Origin: Hyphomicrobium sp.
Lineage (GTDB): Bacteria; Pseudomonadota; Alphaproteobacteria; Rhizobiales; Hyphomicrobiaceae
Length of the DNA stretch: 64,000 nucleotides
Direction of reading: 5' to 3'
Assembly (NCBI GenBank): GCA_017512425.1
Contig: JAFWGI010000005.1
Span: 434,001-498,000, forward strand
Shown here: positions 17,758 through 26,628 of the stretch, in pieces
How the letters are laid out: the number at the start of each line of letters is the position of its first letter
How positions within the stretch are numbered: position 1 is the first letter of the stretch
Notes under the pieces: model-generated
Database searches by the model: none
What the model was told of the DNA's origin: nothing
What the model saw: the letters and a program-made list of their open reading frames with translations, nothing else
Program-made: the position numbers and the translations under genes

Positions 17758-19263
17758 ATGCAATCTATCGAGACGATCCCGAACGCGATCGGCGGGCGCA
17801 AGGTCGCGTCAGCGTCGAAGCGTAGTTCGCCGGTTTTCAATCCCGCGACGGGCGAGCAGACAGCTATGCTGCCGCTGTCGGAGTTAAGCGAAATCAACGC
17901 GGCTGTCGCTGCTGCCAAAAAGGCGGCGATCGAATGGGGCGTGACGCCGCCGTTAAAGCGCGTCAAGCCGATGTTCAAGTTCAAGGAGCTGCTTGAGCGT
18001 CACGCTGATGACATGGCGCGCGCGATTTCGAAAGAACACGGCAAGACCCACGCCGACGCACTCGGCGAACTGGCGCGCGGCATCGACGTCGTCGATTTTG
18101 CGTGCGGCATCCCGCATTTGCTGAAGGGCGAATATAGCCGCAACGTCGGGCCTGAAATCGACAGCTGGTCTGACCGCCAGCCGCTCGGCGTTGTCGCCGG
18201 TATCACGCCGTTCAACTTTCCGGCGATGGTGCCGATGTGGATGTATCCGGTCGCGATTGCGTGCGGAAACACATTCATCCTCAAGCCATCGGAACGCGAT
18301 CCGTCCGCTGTCATGCTGGCGTGGGAGCTGTTCCAGGAAGCCGGCTTCCCAGACGGTGTGCTCAACGTCGTCCACGGCGATAAATCGGCCGTCGATGCGA
18401 TCCTTGATCATCCAGACATTGCGGCCGTCAGTTTCGTCGGCTCGACGCCGATCGCTGAATACGTCTACGCGCGCGGCACGCAATCGGGAAAGCGCGTCCA
18501 AGCGCTCGGTGGCGCGAAGAATCACATGATCATCATGCCGGATGCCGATCTCGATCAGGCGGTCGATGCGCTGATGGGTGCTGGCTACGGATCGGCAGGC
18601 GAACGCTGCATGGCGATCTCGGTCGCGGTCCCGGTTGGCGAAGAGACAGCCGACCGCTTGGTCGCCGCGCTTGCACCGAAAGTCCGCAATCTCAAAATCG
18701 GCCCGTCGACAGATGCCGACGCGGAAATGGGTCCGGTTATTACCGGCGACGCCAAGCGGCGCATCTCTGGGCTGATCGATCTCGGCGTCAAGGAAGGTGC
18801 CGAACTCGTCGTCGATGGGCGCGGCTTCCAATTGCAGGGATATGAAAACGGTTACTTCCTCGGCGGCACGCTGTTCGACCGCGTGACCAAGAGGATGGAT
18901 ATCTACAAGCAAGAAATCTTCGGGCCGGTTTTGTCTGTCGTTCGCACCGGCAGTTACGACGAAGCCGCACAGCTCATCAACGATCACGTGTACGGTAACG
19001 GCACTGCGATCTTTACGCGCGACGGCGATACCGCGCGCGCCTTTGCCGACAAAATTCAAGTTGGCATGGTTGGTATCAACGTCCCGATCCCGGTGCCGGT
19101 CGCTTATCATTCGTTTGGGGGCTGGAAGCGCTCGCTGTTCGGCGACCACTCGGTTTACGGTCCCGAAGGCGTGCGGTTCTACACGCGCCTGAAAACGATA
19201 ACGGCCCGCTGGCCGACGGGCATTCGCAGCGGCGCGCAGTTTAATTTCCCAACGACGAAGTAG
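17758..19263 (+). CDS. mmsA: CoA-acylating methylmalonate/malonate-semialdehyde dehydrogenase
   Basis: Converts malonate semialdehyde to acetyl-CoA, or methylmalonate semialdehyde to propionyl-CoA, with NAD and CoA. The 501-aa protein has nucleophile Cys284 in GERCMAIS. It also has the diagnostic QALGGAKNHMIIMP where hydrolytic dehydrogenases carry a catalytic Glu (LELGGK); loss of that Glu is what makes this family CoA-dependent. PFNFPAMVPMWM and FVGSTPIAEYVY complete the family pattern. It is the last gene of the forward run. A valine/inositol role is possible, but the neighbour supports the beta-alanine route. Confidence 0.92.
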   Translation: MQSIETIPNAIGGRKVASASKRSSPVFNPATGEQTAMLPLSELSEINAAVAAAKKAAIEWGVTPPLKRVKPMFKFKELLERHADDMARAISKEHGKTHADALGELARGIDVVDFACGIPHLLKGEYSRNVGPEIDSWSDRQPLGVVAGITPFNFPAMVPMWMYPVAIACGNTFILKPSERDPSAVMLAWELFQEAGFPDGVLNVVHGDKSAVDAILDHPDIAAVSFVGSTPIAEYVYARGTQSGKRVQALGGAKNHMIIMPDADLDQAVDALMGAGYGSAGERCMAISVAVPVGEETADRLVAALAPKVRNLKIGPSTDADAEMGPVITGDAKRRISGLIDLGVKEGAELVVDGRGFQLQGYENGYFLGGTLFDRVTKRMDIYKQEIFGPVLSVVRTGSYDEAAQLINDHVYGNGTAIFTRDGDTARAFADKIQVGMVGINVPIPVPVAYHSFGGWKRSLFGDHSVYGPEGVRFYTRLKTITARWPTGIRSGAQFNFPTTK

Positions 19264-19265
19264 AA

Positions 19266-19303
19266 TAAAAAAACTCCGGTCCGCAGGGGGATGCGAACCG
19301 GAG
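19266..19303 (-). terminator. Rho-independent terminator of ald
   Basis: Stem CTCCGGTCCGC / GCGAACCGGAG (11 bp with one mismatch) around an eight-base loop. On the minus strand it is followed by a run of seven T. It lies about 70 bases past the ald stop. On the plus strand no T run follows the stem, so it would serve mmsA poorly. Confidence 0.8.
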
Positions 19304-19372
19304 CAGGAGCGACCTCACTGAGGGACTGTGGCACGGGGGTGTGGCACAGGGAGGTCCGGGAACACCAATCAA

Positions 19373-20497
19373 TCATTCGGCAGCGACGGGAAACCCACGC
19401 GTGCCCTGCAAGTTGTCGAAGCCGAGCGATGCCGCAACGGACGAATGCATAATCCGGCCGTCGCGGACGTTGAGGCCCGCGGCGAGATGGGGATCGCGGT
19501 CGAACGCGGCGAGTCCCTTGTCGGCAAGCTTCATGACGAACGGCAGCGTCGCATTGTTGAGCGCCTGGGCCGACGTCACTGGCACTGCGCCTGGCATGTT
19601 CGCGACGCAATAGTGAATGATGCCGTCGACTTCGAACGTCGGTTCAGCGTGCGTCGTCGGCCGCGAGGTTTCAAAGCATCCGCCCTGGTCGATCGAAACG
19701 TCGACCAGCACCGCACCGCGCCGCATGTCTTTGAGCATCGCGCGCGTGACGAGCTTCGGTGCGCTGGCTCCGGGGATCAACGCCGCGCCGACGACGACGT
19801 CGGCATTCAGCACTTCGGTTTCGACGATTTCGAGCGTCGACGCGAGCGTGCGCACGCGGCCTTCAAACAATTCATCGAGCTGACGCAGCCGCGCCAGCGA
19901 TTTGTCTATAATCGCAACATCGGCACCGAGGCCCGCTGCCATGCGCGCGGCATGCGTGCCGACGACACCACCGCCAAGGACGACAACCTTTGCCGGGCGA
20001 ACGCCCGGAACGCCGCCCATCAATACGCCGCGCCCGCCGGTCGGACGGCGTAGCGCGAGGGCTGCAGCTTCGATCGACAAACGTCCGGCGACTTCGCTCA
20101 TCGGTGCGAGCAGCGGCAAGCCGCCGTTCGGATCGGTGACGGTTTCGTATGCGATCGCCGCGCAGCCCGACTGCATGAGGCCGCGCGCCTGCTCGGGATC
20201 GGGTGCCAGGTGCAGATAGGTGAACAGGATCTGATCGGCGCGGAGCTGCGTGTACTCGCTGCGCTGCGGCTCCTCGACCTTGACGATCATCTCGGCATCG
20301 CGAAACACGGCCGCCGCATCCGGTACGATGCGCGCACCGGCTTTTTCGTACGTCGCGTCGTCGGCGAAGATGCCAATGCCTGCGCCCGACTGCACGATGA
20401 CGTCGTGACCCTTGGCGGTCAGTTCGCGCACCGAGCCGGGCACGAGTCCGACGCGGAACTCATTGCTCTTGATCTCTGTTGGAACGCCGATCCGCAT
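19373..20497 (-). CDS. ald: Alanine dehydrogenase
   Basis: NAD-dependent enzyme that interconverts alanine and pyruvate plus ammonia. ATG 20497 has AGGAG directly upstream and gives 374 aa, the usual Ald length. It opens MRIGVPTEIKSNEFRVGLVP, has the substrate-site segment YLHLAPDPEQ, MSEVAGRLS, the nucleotide-binding VVVLGGGVVGTHAA and a C-terminal YCVANMPGAVPVTSAQALNN. In this locus it would recycle the alanine made by the two pyruvate-dependent aminotransferases. The divergent Lrp gene probably controls it, and it ends in a clear terminator. Confidence 0.95.
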   Translation of the reverse strand: MRIGVPTEIKSNEFRVGLVPGSVRELTAKGHDVIVQSGAGIGIFADDATYEKAGARIVPDAAAVFRDAEMIVKVEEPQRSEYTQLRADQILFTYLHLAPDPEQARGLMQSGCAAIAYETVTDPNGGLPLLAPMSEVAGRLSIEAAALALRRPTGGRGVLMGGVPGVRPAKVVVLGGGVVGTHAARMAAGLGADVAIIDKSLARLRQLDELFEGRVRTLASTLEIVETEVLNADVVVGAALIPGASAPKLVTRAMLKDMRRGAVLVDVSIDQGGCFETSRPTTHAEPTFEVDGIIHYCVANMPGAVPVTSAQALNNATLPFVMKLADKGLAAFDRDPHLAAGLNVRDGRIMHSSVAASLGFDNLQGTRGFPVAAE

Positions 20498-20539
20498 GGT
20501 GGTCTCCTGTGGAGAAGCCGAATTGGAAAGCCTTCTAGT

Positions 20540-20554
20540 TTCTACGGTGTAGAA
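20540..20554. promoter_or_regulatory. Candidate Lrp/AsnC operator in the ald-lrp intergenic region
   Basis: Perfect inverted repeat TTCTAC-GGT-GTAGAA, 43 bp upstream of the ald start and about 105 bp from the lrp start. Lrp/AsnC regulators typically bind 15-bp dyads of this shape next to their own gene. The flanking 20560-20640 is A+T-rich, with an AATATT-N6-AATAT dyad, and probably holds both promoters. Confidence 0.55.
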
Positions 20555-20658
20555 TAACGCCGTTCGAAGATTGAAACGCTGCAATTTTTGTTGAAAATTC
20601 CGATAGAAATGAGAATATTAGGCTCAATATGGCTATTTAACGCAGAAAATAAGCGCAA

Positions 20659-21138
20659 ATGGCAGTAGATTCGCTGGATAAGGCCATTTTGGCCGCCCTG
20701 GTCGACGATGGGCGGCAGTCGCAGGTCAACCTGGCCGAGCGCATTCCGCTATCGCCAACCGCTATCGCGCGACGCATTAAAGCGATGGAAGAAAGCGGCG
20801 TCATCGAGGGCTATCAGGCCAAGATCAGCCGCAAGGAACTTGGCCTGCACATGACGGTGTTCGTGCAGATTGCGCTCAAGAGCCAGAACGAAGACTTGCT
20901 TGTTCAGTTCGAGAAGGCGGCAGCGGCGGCGGCGTCAGTCGTGTCGTGCCATTTGATGTCGGGCGAAGACGATTACCTGCTGACGGTGCTTGCGCGCGAT
21001 CTCGCGGATTTCGAGCGTATCCACAAGGAGCAGCTATCGCGGTTGCCAGGTGTCACGCGATTGAAATCGAGTTTCGCGCTGCGTGAAGTTGTGAGCCGCC
21101 CGTTGCCCACGGCTATCCTCGATCGCGCACCGCGCTGA
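20659..21138 (+). CDS. Lrp/AsnC-family transcriptional regulator (probable ald regulator)
   Basis: Small feast/famine regulator, 159 aa. The N-terminal winged helix-turn-helix reads LDKAILAALVDDGRQSQVNLAERIPLSPTAIARRIKAMEESGVI. The C-terminal half is the RAM ligand domain (VVSCHLMSGEDDYLLTVLARDLADFERI). It is divergent from alanine dehydrogenase, a common pairing in proteobacteria where the regulator activates ald on alanine. No strong ribosome site precedes the ATG, so the message may be leaderless or weakly translated. It ends three bases before the convergent puuB stop. Confidence 0.9.
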   Translation: MAVDSLDKAILAALVDDGRQSQVNLAERIPLSPTAIARRIKAMEESGVIEGYQAKISRKELGLHMTVFVQIALKSQNEDLLVQFEKAAAAAASVVSCHLMSGEDDYLLTVLARDLADFERIHKEQLSRLPGVTRLKSSFALREVVSRPLPTAILDRAPR

Positions 21139-21141
21139 CCG

Positions 21142-22416
21142 CTACAGCAAGTCTTTAAGGCGGTAATATAACATGCCGAGCGCGAGCATCTGATTGCCGA
21201 CCCACCGCGGCACAGGCAATCGAATATGCCGGATTTTATCGAACAGATCGAATTTCTCCATGGTGCCGCCGATGGCATCGGCAACGATCTCGGCTGCGAG
21301 ATGCGTCGTGTTTACGCCGTGCCCGCAGTAGCCCTGCAGGTAATAGACGTTGGGCTCCAATCTGCCGATCGCTGGGACGCGCGTCAGCACGATATCGATG
21401 CGTCCCCCCCAGGCGAAGTCGATGTTTTTCGATTTGAGCTGCGGAAATATTTCGACCAGCCGCGGCTGCAGTGCGGCCCCTAAATCTTTCGGGTCGCGGT
21501 TTGAATAATTGCAACGTCCGCCGAACAGCATGCGCCGGTCGCCGGAAAGGCGGAAATAGTCGAGCACGATGTTGCTGTCGGCGACGGCGAGGTTTTGCGG
21601 ATTGATCTCGGCAACTTCGGCCTCTGTTAGGGGCTCCGTCGCGATAATGTAACTGCCCGTCGGGAACGTCAGACCGTTCAACCGCCCGCGCTGGAACGCA
21701 TGATCGGTGCTGCCCGCGAGAATGATAGATTTGGCATCGATCCGACCACGCGCCGTGATGACGTGTGGCTTTGCGCCGCCGTGAATTTCGAGCACTTCGC
21801 TGTCTTCGAAAATCTTGACGCCGATGCTGGCCGCGGCGCGCGCTTCGCCCATGCAGAGATTGAGCGGATGCAGATGCCCGCTGCGCCGGTCGATGAACCC
21901 GCCGTGGTAGAGATCGGTACCAAGTACGCTGCGGATGGCCGACGGCTCGACGATTTCGAGCCCTTCGCCATCGCCTTCCGCGATACGCTCGTCGACGTAA
22001 TCGCGCAGCCCTTGCATGTGGCGCGGGCGGGCTGCGGCTTCCATCCATCCATAACGAACGTCGCAGTCGATGCCGTACTTGGCGATGCGTTCGGTGATGA
22101 TGTCATGGCCGCGATAGCGAATGTCGCGCAGCAGCCGAACGCCGTCGGCACCGAGTTGCGCTTTGACGTTATGTTCACCGCTGATGCCGGCGATCATCTG
22201 TCCGCCGTTGCGCCCCGAGGCACCCCATCCGACGCGATTAGCTTCGACAACAGCAACGGAATAGCCGCGTTCGGCCAACGTCAATGCCGACGAGATGCCG
22301 GAAAAGCCGCCCCCGACGACGCAGACGTCGACGACATGATTGCCTTCAAGACGCGGATATGTGGTCGAATCGTTGACCGTCGCAGCGTAGTAAGACCTGA
22401 CGTGTGCAAGTGCCAT
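21142..22416 (-). CDS. puuB: Gamma-glutamylputrescine oxidase (FAD-dependent)
   Basis: Flavoprotein oxidase of the DAO fold that turns gamma-glutamylputrescine into gamma-glutamyl-aminobutyraldehyde, ammonia and peroxide. ATG 22416 gives 424 aa, close to the E. coli protein; an in-frame start at 22455 would intrude into the permease gene. It opens with RSYYAATVN, then the dinucleotide site VCVVGGGFSGISSALTLAERG and GWGASGRNGGQ. A C-terminal YYLQGYCGHGVNTTHLAAE segment closes the FAD site. It is the last gene of the potFGHI run, so uptake and oxidation are co-expressed, away from puuACD. Confidence 0.9.
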   Translation of the reverse strand: MALAHVRSYYAATVNDSTTYPRLEGNHVVDVCVVGGGFSGISSALTLAERGYSVAVVEANRVGWGASGRNGGQMIAGISGEHNVKAQLGADGVRLLRDIRYRGHDIITERIAKYGIDCDVRYGWMEAAARPRHMQGLRDYVDERIAEGDGEGLEIVEPSAIRSVLGTDLYHGGFIDRRSGHLHPLNLCMGEARAAASIGVKIFEDSEVLEIHGGAKPHVITARGRIDAKSIILAGSTDHAFQRGRLNGLTFPTGSYIIATEPLTEAEVAEINPQNLAVADSNIVLDYFRLSGDRRMLFGGRCNYSNRDPKDLGAALQPRLVEIFPQLKSKNIDFAWGGRIDIVLTRVPAIGRLEPNVYYLQGYCGHGVNTTHLAAEIVADAIGGTMEKFDLFDKIRHIRLPVPRWVGNQMLALGMLYYRLKDLL

Positions 22417-22429
22417 GCAGTGAAAGTGC

Positions 22430-23254
22430 CTACGCTGCGCCTTGATCGACGGCACGCGTTTCGCGTTCGCGCATCGCGGACTGCCGCTTGGTCATGTACG
22501 AGGCGACCAGAACGCCGATCGTGACGAAGCCGATCATCACCGTCGAGATCGCATTGATTTCCGGCGTCACACCCAAGCGCACCTGGCTGTAGATTTTGAT
22601 CGGCAGCGTCGTTGCGCCGGGGCCAGTGGTAAAGCTCGCGATCACGAGGTCGTCAAGTGACAGCGTAAAAGCAAGCAGCCAAGCCGAAATGACGGCCGGC
22701 GCGATGATCGGCAGTGTCACCTCGAAGAACGTCCGAACCGGCGGCGCGCCAAGGTCCATCGCTGCTTCCTCAACCGATTTGTCGAAGTCGTGCAGGCGTG
22801 ATTGGACGACGACGGCCGCAAAGCACATCGCGAACGTCGCGTGCGCAATCGTGACCGTCCAATAGCCGCGATCGAAGCCAAGCGCCACGAACAGCAACAG
22901 CAGCGACAATCCGGTGATCACTTCCGGCATGACGAGCGGCGCGAAGACGAGACCCGAGAACAACGTGCGCCCGCGGAATCGGCCCATGCGCACGAGTACG
23001 ATCGCGGCGAGTGTACCGAGGATCGTCGCGACGGTGGCGGAGACCAGCGCAACGCGCAGCGTCACCCAAGCCGCATCAAGCAGCGCATCGTTCTGCAGTA
23101 GGCCAGAGTACCACTTGGTAGACCAGCCGCCCCAGACCGTGACGAGCTTCGAGTCGTTGAACGAATAGATCACGAGCAACAGGATTGGGATGTAAAGAAA
23201 CGCAAACCCGAGCACGATTGACGTGACGTTGAACCATGAGAAGCGAGAGTTCAT
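22430..23254 (-). CDS. potI: Putrescine/polyamine ABC transporter permease (PotI-like), second system
   Basis: Inner-membrane subunit, 274 aa from ATG 23254. N-terminal helix VTSIVLGFAFLYIPILLLVIYSF is followed by the PotC/PotI-type SFNDSK. The coupling loop is EEAAMDLGAPPVRTFFEVTLPIIAPAVISA, and SLDDLVIASFTTGPGATTLP is the conserved PotI-type segment. Its start overlaps the PotH-like stop by four bases (ATGA). Gene order receptor-ATPase-permease-permease is that of potFGHI. Confidence 0.87.
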   Translation of the reverse strand: MNSRFSWFNVTSIVLGFAFLYIPILLLVIYSFNDSKLVTVWGGWSTKWYSGLLQNDALLDAAWVTLRVALVSATVATILGTLAAIVLVRMGRFRGRTLFSGLVFAPLVMPEVITGLSLLLLFVALGFDRGYWTVTIAHATFAMCFAAVVVQSRLHDFDKSVEEAAMDLGAPPVRTFFEVTLPIIAPAVISAWLLAFTLSLDDLVIASFTTGPGATTLPIKIYSQVRLGVTPEINAISTVMIGFVTIGVLVASYMTKRQSAMRERETRAVDQGAA

Positions 23255-24141
23255 CGGCCGGCCTCCGCTTGGTTTTGCTGCATGCGCTGGAAGAGCACGA
23301 TAGGCAAGATCAGCACGATCAACAGTACGACGGCGACGGCAGACGAGACCGGCCAGTCGCGGTTGTTGAAGAACTCGCTCCACAGCGTCTTGCCGATCAT
23401 CAGCGTATCCGATCCGCCGAGCAGGTCGGGGATCACGAATTCGCCGACGGCCGGGATGAACACCAGCAGACAACCCGCAAAGATGCCGGGCAGCGACAGC
23501 GGGAACGTAACTTGCCAGAAGGCTTTCCAAGGTGGCGAGCCTAGGTCTTCGGCGGCTTCAAGCAAGGAAGGCTTGATTTTCTCAAGGCTCGAATACAGTG
23601 GCAGGATCATGAACGGCAGGTACGAGTAGACGATGCCGATGTAAACGGCGGTATTGGTGTTGAGAATTGTCAGCGGTTCGCTGATCAACCCCATGTTCAT
23701 CAGGAAGAGGTTGAGCAGGCCTTCCTTCTTCAGAATGCCCATCCAGGCGTAGACGCGGATGAGGAAAGATGTCCAGAACGGCAGGATCACGAGCATCATC
23801 AGCGTCGGCTGCCAGTCTTTTGGTGCGCGCGCCATGCCGTAAGCGATCGGATAAGCCACAAGCAGCGTGATTAACGTTGCGATCGCTGCGATGCGGACGC
23901 TGGACCAGTAGGCATCGACGTACAGCGGATCGTTGACGATGAACGAGTAGTTTTCGAAATCGAGTTCCGAGAAGAAGGTCTTGATCGCCTCCCAGCCGCC
24001 AGACAGATCAAGCGTAGGCGTGTACGGCGGGATCGCCGTCGCGATATCCGACAGCGAAATCTTGAAGACGATAAAGAACGGCACGAGGAAGAACAGCAGC
24101 AGCCAGATATATGGCGCTCCAATCACATACCAACGGCGCAT
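23251..24141 (-). CDS. potH: Putrescine/polyamine ABC transporter permease (PotH-like), second system
   Basis: Inner-membrane subunit, 296 aa. ATG 24141 is chosen because GGGAG lies nine bases upstream; an alternative start ten codons earlier lacks this. It begins MRRWYVIGAPYIWLLLFFLVPFFIVF, and the coupling loop reads EAAEDLGSPPWKAFWQVTFPLSLPGIFAG. The long periplasmic loop after the first helix is typical of PotB/PotH. It is translationally coupled to the PotI-like gene. Confidence 0.87.
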   Translation of the reverse strand: MRRWYVIGAPYIWLLLFFLVPFFIVFKISLSDIATAIPPYTPTLDLSGGWEAIKTFFSELDFENYSFIVNDPLYVDAYWSSVRIAAIATLITLLVAYPIAYGMARAPKDWQPTLMMLVILPFWTSFLIRVYAWMGILKKEGLLNLFLMNMGLISEPLTILNTNTAVYIGIVYSYLPFMILPLYSSLEKIKPSLLEAAEDLGSPPWKAFWQVTFPLSLPGIFAGCLLVFIPAVGEFVIPDLLGGSDTLMIGKTLWSEFFNNRDWPVSSAVAVVLLIVLILPIVLFQRMQQNQAEAGR

Positions 24142-24185
24142 TTTCGCGTACTCCCTTCGGACGTCCGGCAATCAGTATGCTGCGA

Positions 24186-25388
24186 CTACTTCGTGAGGAT
24201 CATGCCGGCGTCGTATGGCCATTCGAGCCAAACGTCGTCATCCCATTTGATATTGTGTTCGACCGTTTGCGCAGCGTTGGCGCGCAGTGCCGTCACTTGC
24301 TGACCGGAGGCGACCTTAACGTGATAGTGCGAAATCGAACCGAGGTATCCGACATCGACGACCTTGCCGGGTATCGCGTTGCAGGCTTCCGTCGGCTTGG
24401 TTTGGAAAATGCGGACCTTTTCGGGCCGCATCGCCAGCCAAACCTGCTGGCCGATCGTCAGGCCGGCGCTGCCTTGGGCGGTGAAGCTGTCGTTGCCTGA
24501 CGGCCAGTCGATCGTGACGTCGTTGCCGTCGATGGCGGAGACTTTGCCTTCGAATATATTCACGTCGCCGATGAAGTTCGCGACGTAGCGCGAACCGGGG
24601 AATTCGTAGATTTCGCCCGGAGTCGCGATGTGTGCGAGCTCGCCGTGGTTCATGACGGCAATGCGGCTGGCGACCGTCATCGCCTCTTCCTGATCGTGCG
24701 TGACGATGACGAAGGTCGTGCCGGTCGTTTCCTGAATGCGCATAAGTTCGAACTGCGCCTGCTGGCGAAGCCGCTTGTCGAGGGCGCCGAGCGGCTCGTC
24801 GAGCAGCATGATGCGCGGCTTCTTCGCGATCGCGCGGGCAAGCGCGACGCGCTGCTGCTGTCCGCCGGACAATTGGTGCGGCTTGCGCTGTGCAAATTTG
24901 CCAAGCTCGAGCAGTGCCATTGCCTCGGCAACGCGCGCCTCGATCGCCGATTTCTCCATGCCGTCCTGGCGTAGGCCAAAGCCGATGTTGCGTTCAACCG
25001 TCATGTGCGGGAAGAGCGCGTAAGACTGGAACATCATGTTGACGTCGGTGCGCTCGTAAGGCGCCAAGTCAGTGATGTCCTTGCCGTTGACGAAGATGCG
25101 GCCTTCCGTTGGCTTCTCGAAGCCGGCGAGCATGCGCAGGAGCGTACTTTTCCCGCAGCCAGACGGTCCAAGCAGCGCGAAGAATTCGCGTTCGTAGATG
25201 TCGAGCGTACAGTCCTTGATGGCGACGAAATCGCCAAAGCGTTTTGTGACGTTTTCGAAGCGCACGATCGGGTTTTTGGCCGGGTCTTTCCACGGCGCGA
25301 AGTTCGATTGCGGCGCAGGCGTTCGGCTGGCTGGCGTGTACGCAGCCGGTTTTGCTGCGGCTTCCGCTACGGATGCGTTTCCGGCCAT
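24186..25388 (-). CDS. potG: Putrescine/polyamine ABC transporter ATP-binding protein (PotG-like), second system
   Basis: ATPase of the second importer, 400 aa from ATG 25388 (GAGGAG six bases upstream; a GTG one codon earlier is possible). A 40-residue Ala/Pro-rich leader precedes the ABC domain. Walker A is GPSGCGKSTLLRM, Q loop FQSYALFPHM, signature [15 protein letters not shown], Walker B RIMLLDEPLGALD, H loop VTHDQEEA. The C-terminal TOBE domain includes AMRPEKVRIF. It is separated from the receptor gene by a strong hairpin. Confidence 0.88.
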   Translation of the reverse strand: MAGNASVAEAAAKPAAYTPASRTPAPQSNFAPWKDPAKNPIVRFENVTKRFGDFVAIKDCTLDIYEREFFALLGPSGCGKSTLLRMLAGFEKPTEGRIFVNGKDITDLAPYERTDVNMMFQSYALFPHMTVERNIGFGLRQDGMEKSAIEARVAEAMALLELGKFAQRKPHQLSGGQQQRVALARAIAKKPRIMLLDEPLGALDKRLRQQAQFELMRIQETTGTTFVIVTHDQEEAMTVASRIAVMNHGELAHIATPGEIYEFPGSRYVANFIGDVNIFEGKVSAIDGNDVTIDWPSGNDSFTAQGSAGLTIGQQVWLAMRPEKVRIFQTKPTEACNAIPGKVVDVGYLGSISHYHVKVASGQQVTALRANAAQTVEHNIKWDDDVWLEWPYDAGMILTK

Positions 25389-25434
25389 CACTCACTCCTC
25401 GCTTCTGTGCGCAAAATTTGCTGTTGGTCTTGGC

Positions 25435-25466
25435 AAGAAAAAGCGCCGGGGATGTCCCCGGCGCTT
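25435..25466 (-). terminator. Intercistronic terminator between potF and potG
   Basis: A near-perfect 11-12-bp stem AGCGCCGGGGA / TCCCCGGCGCT with a two-base nominal loop. On the minus strand it is followed by TTTTTC. It lies ten bases after the potF stop and 47 bases before potG. A partial terminator here would give more receptor than membrane complex. Confidence 0.8.
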
Positions 25467-25476
25467 CCTGTTTTCG

Positions 25477-26586
25477 TTATTTGCCCGTGATCACTTTGGT
25501 CCAGAGCCGGGTAACGGTGCGCTGCGTTTTAGCGTCGTAGCTGGTCTTGACGAACAGCCGCTTCATCGTCTCTTCGCTCGGGTAGATAGACGGGTTGTTC
25601 TTGATCGTTTCGTCGAGGAACTCCTGCGACGCCTTATTGCCGTTCGCATAGCTGACATAGTTCGAGGCTTTCGCGATGACTTCCGGCTTCATCATGTAAT
25701 TCAGGAACTCGTGTGCTTCTGCAACGTGCTTGCTGTCCGCCGGAATTGCCATTTGGTCGAACCACATTTGCGCGCCTTCCTTCGGAAGACCGAACGCAAT
25801 GACCTGACCGTTCTTGGCTTCTTCGGCGCGGCTCTTGGCTTGCAGGATGTCGCCCGAATACCCGACCGCTAGACAGATGTCGCCGTTAGCAAGAGCGTTG
25901 ATGTATTCCGAAGAATGGAACTTGAGAATGTTCGGGCGGATCGATTCCATCAGCGCCGCGGCTTTCTGCAGGTCTTCCGGATTTTTGCTGTTCGGATCGA
26001 GTTTCAAATAGTTGAGCGCGGCGGGAAGAATATCGTCAGCGGCGTCGAGAACGTGCACGCCGCAATCCTTGAACTTCGCCAGGACTTCCGGCTTGAAGAA
26101 CAGGTCCCAAGAATCGACGGGTGCGTCCGGCATTCGCTCTTTGATCTTGGCTTCGTTATAGCCGATCGCCGTCGTGCCCCACATGTAGTTGACGGAATAC
26201 TCGTTGCCCGGATCGTAGATCGCTACGCGCTCGCTGATATCGCTCCACATGTTGGAGATATTCGGCAGCTTTGATTTATCGAGCTTTTGAAAGACCTTCG
26301 CGCCGATCTGGCGCGACAGGAACGGGCCTGTTGGAACAACGACGTCGTAGCCTGTGCCACCCGCAAGCAGCTTCGTTTCAAGGACTTCGTTGCTGTCGAA
26401 CACGTCGTATACGACTTTGATTCCGGTTTCCTTGGTAAAGTCTTCCAGGATCGACTCGTCGATGTAATCCGACCAGTTGAAGACGCGCACTTCGCGGTCT
26501 TTTGCCAGTGCTGCATGTCCGATAGCGACCGCAGCGACCGCGATGCCTGTCGCTAGAATTCTGCGGGCTATATGATGTCCGGTCAT
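25477..26586 (-). CDS. potF: Putrescine/polyamine-binding periplasmic protein (PotF-like), second system
   Basis: Receptor of the second importer, 369 aa from ATG 26586 (GGGAGG eight bases upstream). Signal peptide ARRILATGIAVAAVAIGHAALA is cleaved before KDREVRVFNWSDYIDESIL, whose FNWSDYID is the PotF/SpuD amine-pocket motif. Further family segments: YDVVVPTGPFLSRQI, YMWGTTAIGYN and a C-terminal YPSEETMKRLF. It differs from the Tat-exported receptor at 9765, so the two systems probably have different ligands. Confidence 0.9.
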   Translation of the reverse strand: MTGHHIARRILATGIAVAAVAIGHAALAKDREVRVFNWSDYIDESILEDFTKETGIKVVYDVFDSNEVLETKLLAGGTGYDVVVPTGPFLSRQIGAKVFQKLDKSKLPNISNMWSDISERVAIYDPGNEYSVNYMWGTTAIGYNEAKIKERMPDAPVDSWDLFFKPEVLAKFKDCGVHVLDAADDILPAALNYLKLDPNSKNPEDLQKAAALMESIRPNILKFHSSEYINALANGDICLAVGYSGDILQAKSRAEEAKNGQVIAFGLPKEGAQMWFDQMAIPADSKHVAEAHEFLNYMMKPEVIAKASNYVSYANGNKASQEFLDETIKNNPSIYPSEETMKRLFVKTSYDAKTQRTVTRLWTKVITGK

Positions 26587-26628
26587 TCGAGAAACCTCCC
26601 TGGCGCACACTCGGTTCGAGGCTCGGCG

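Noticed and set aside
17953..19149. 398-codon minus-strand open frame opposite mmsA
   Set aside because: Shadow of mmsA; no motifs and no ribosome site that would fit neighbouring genes.
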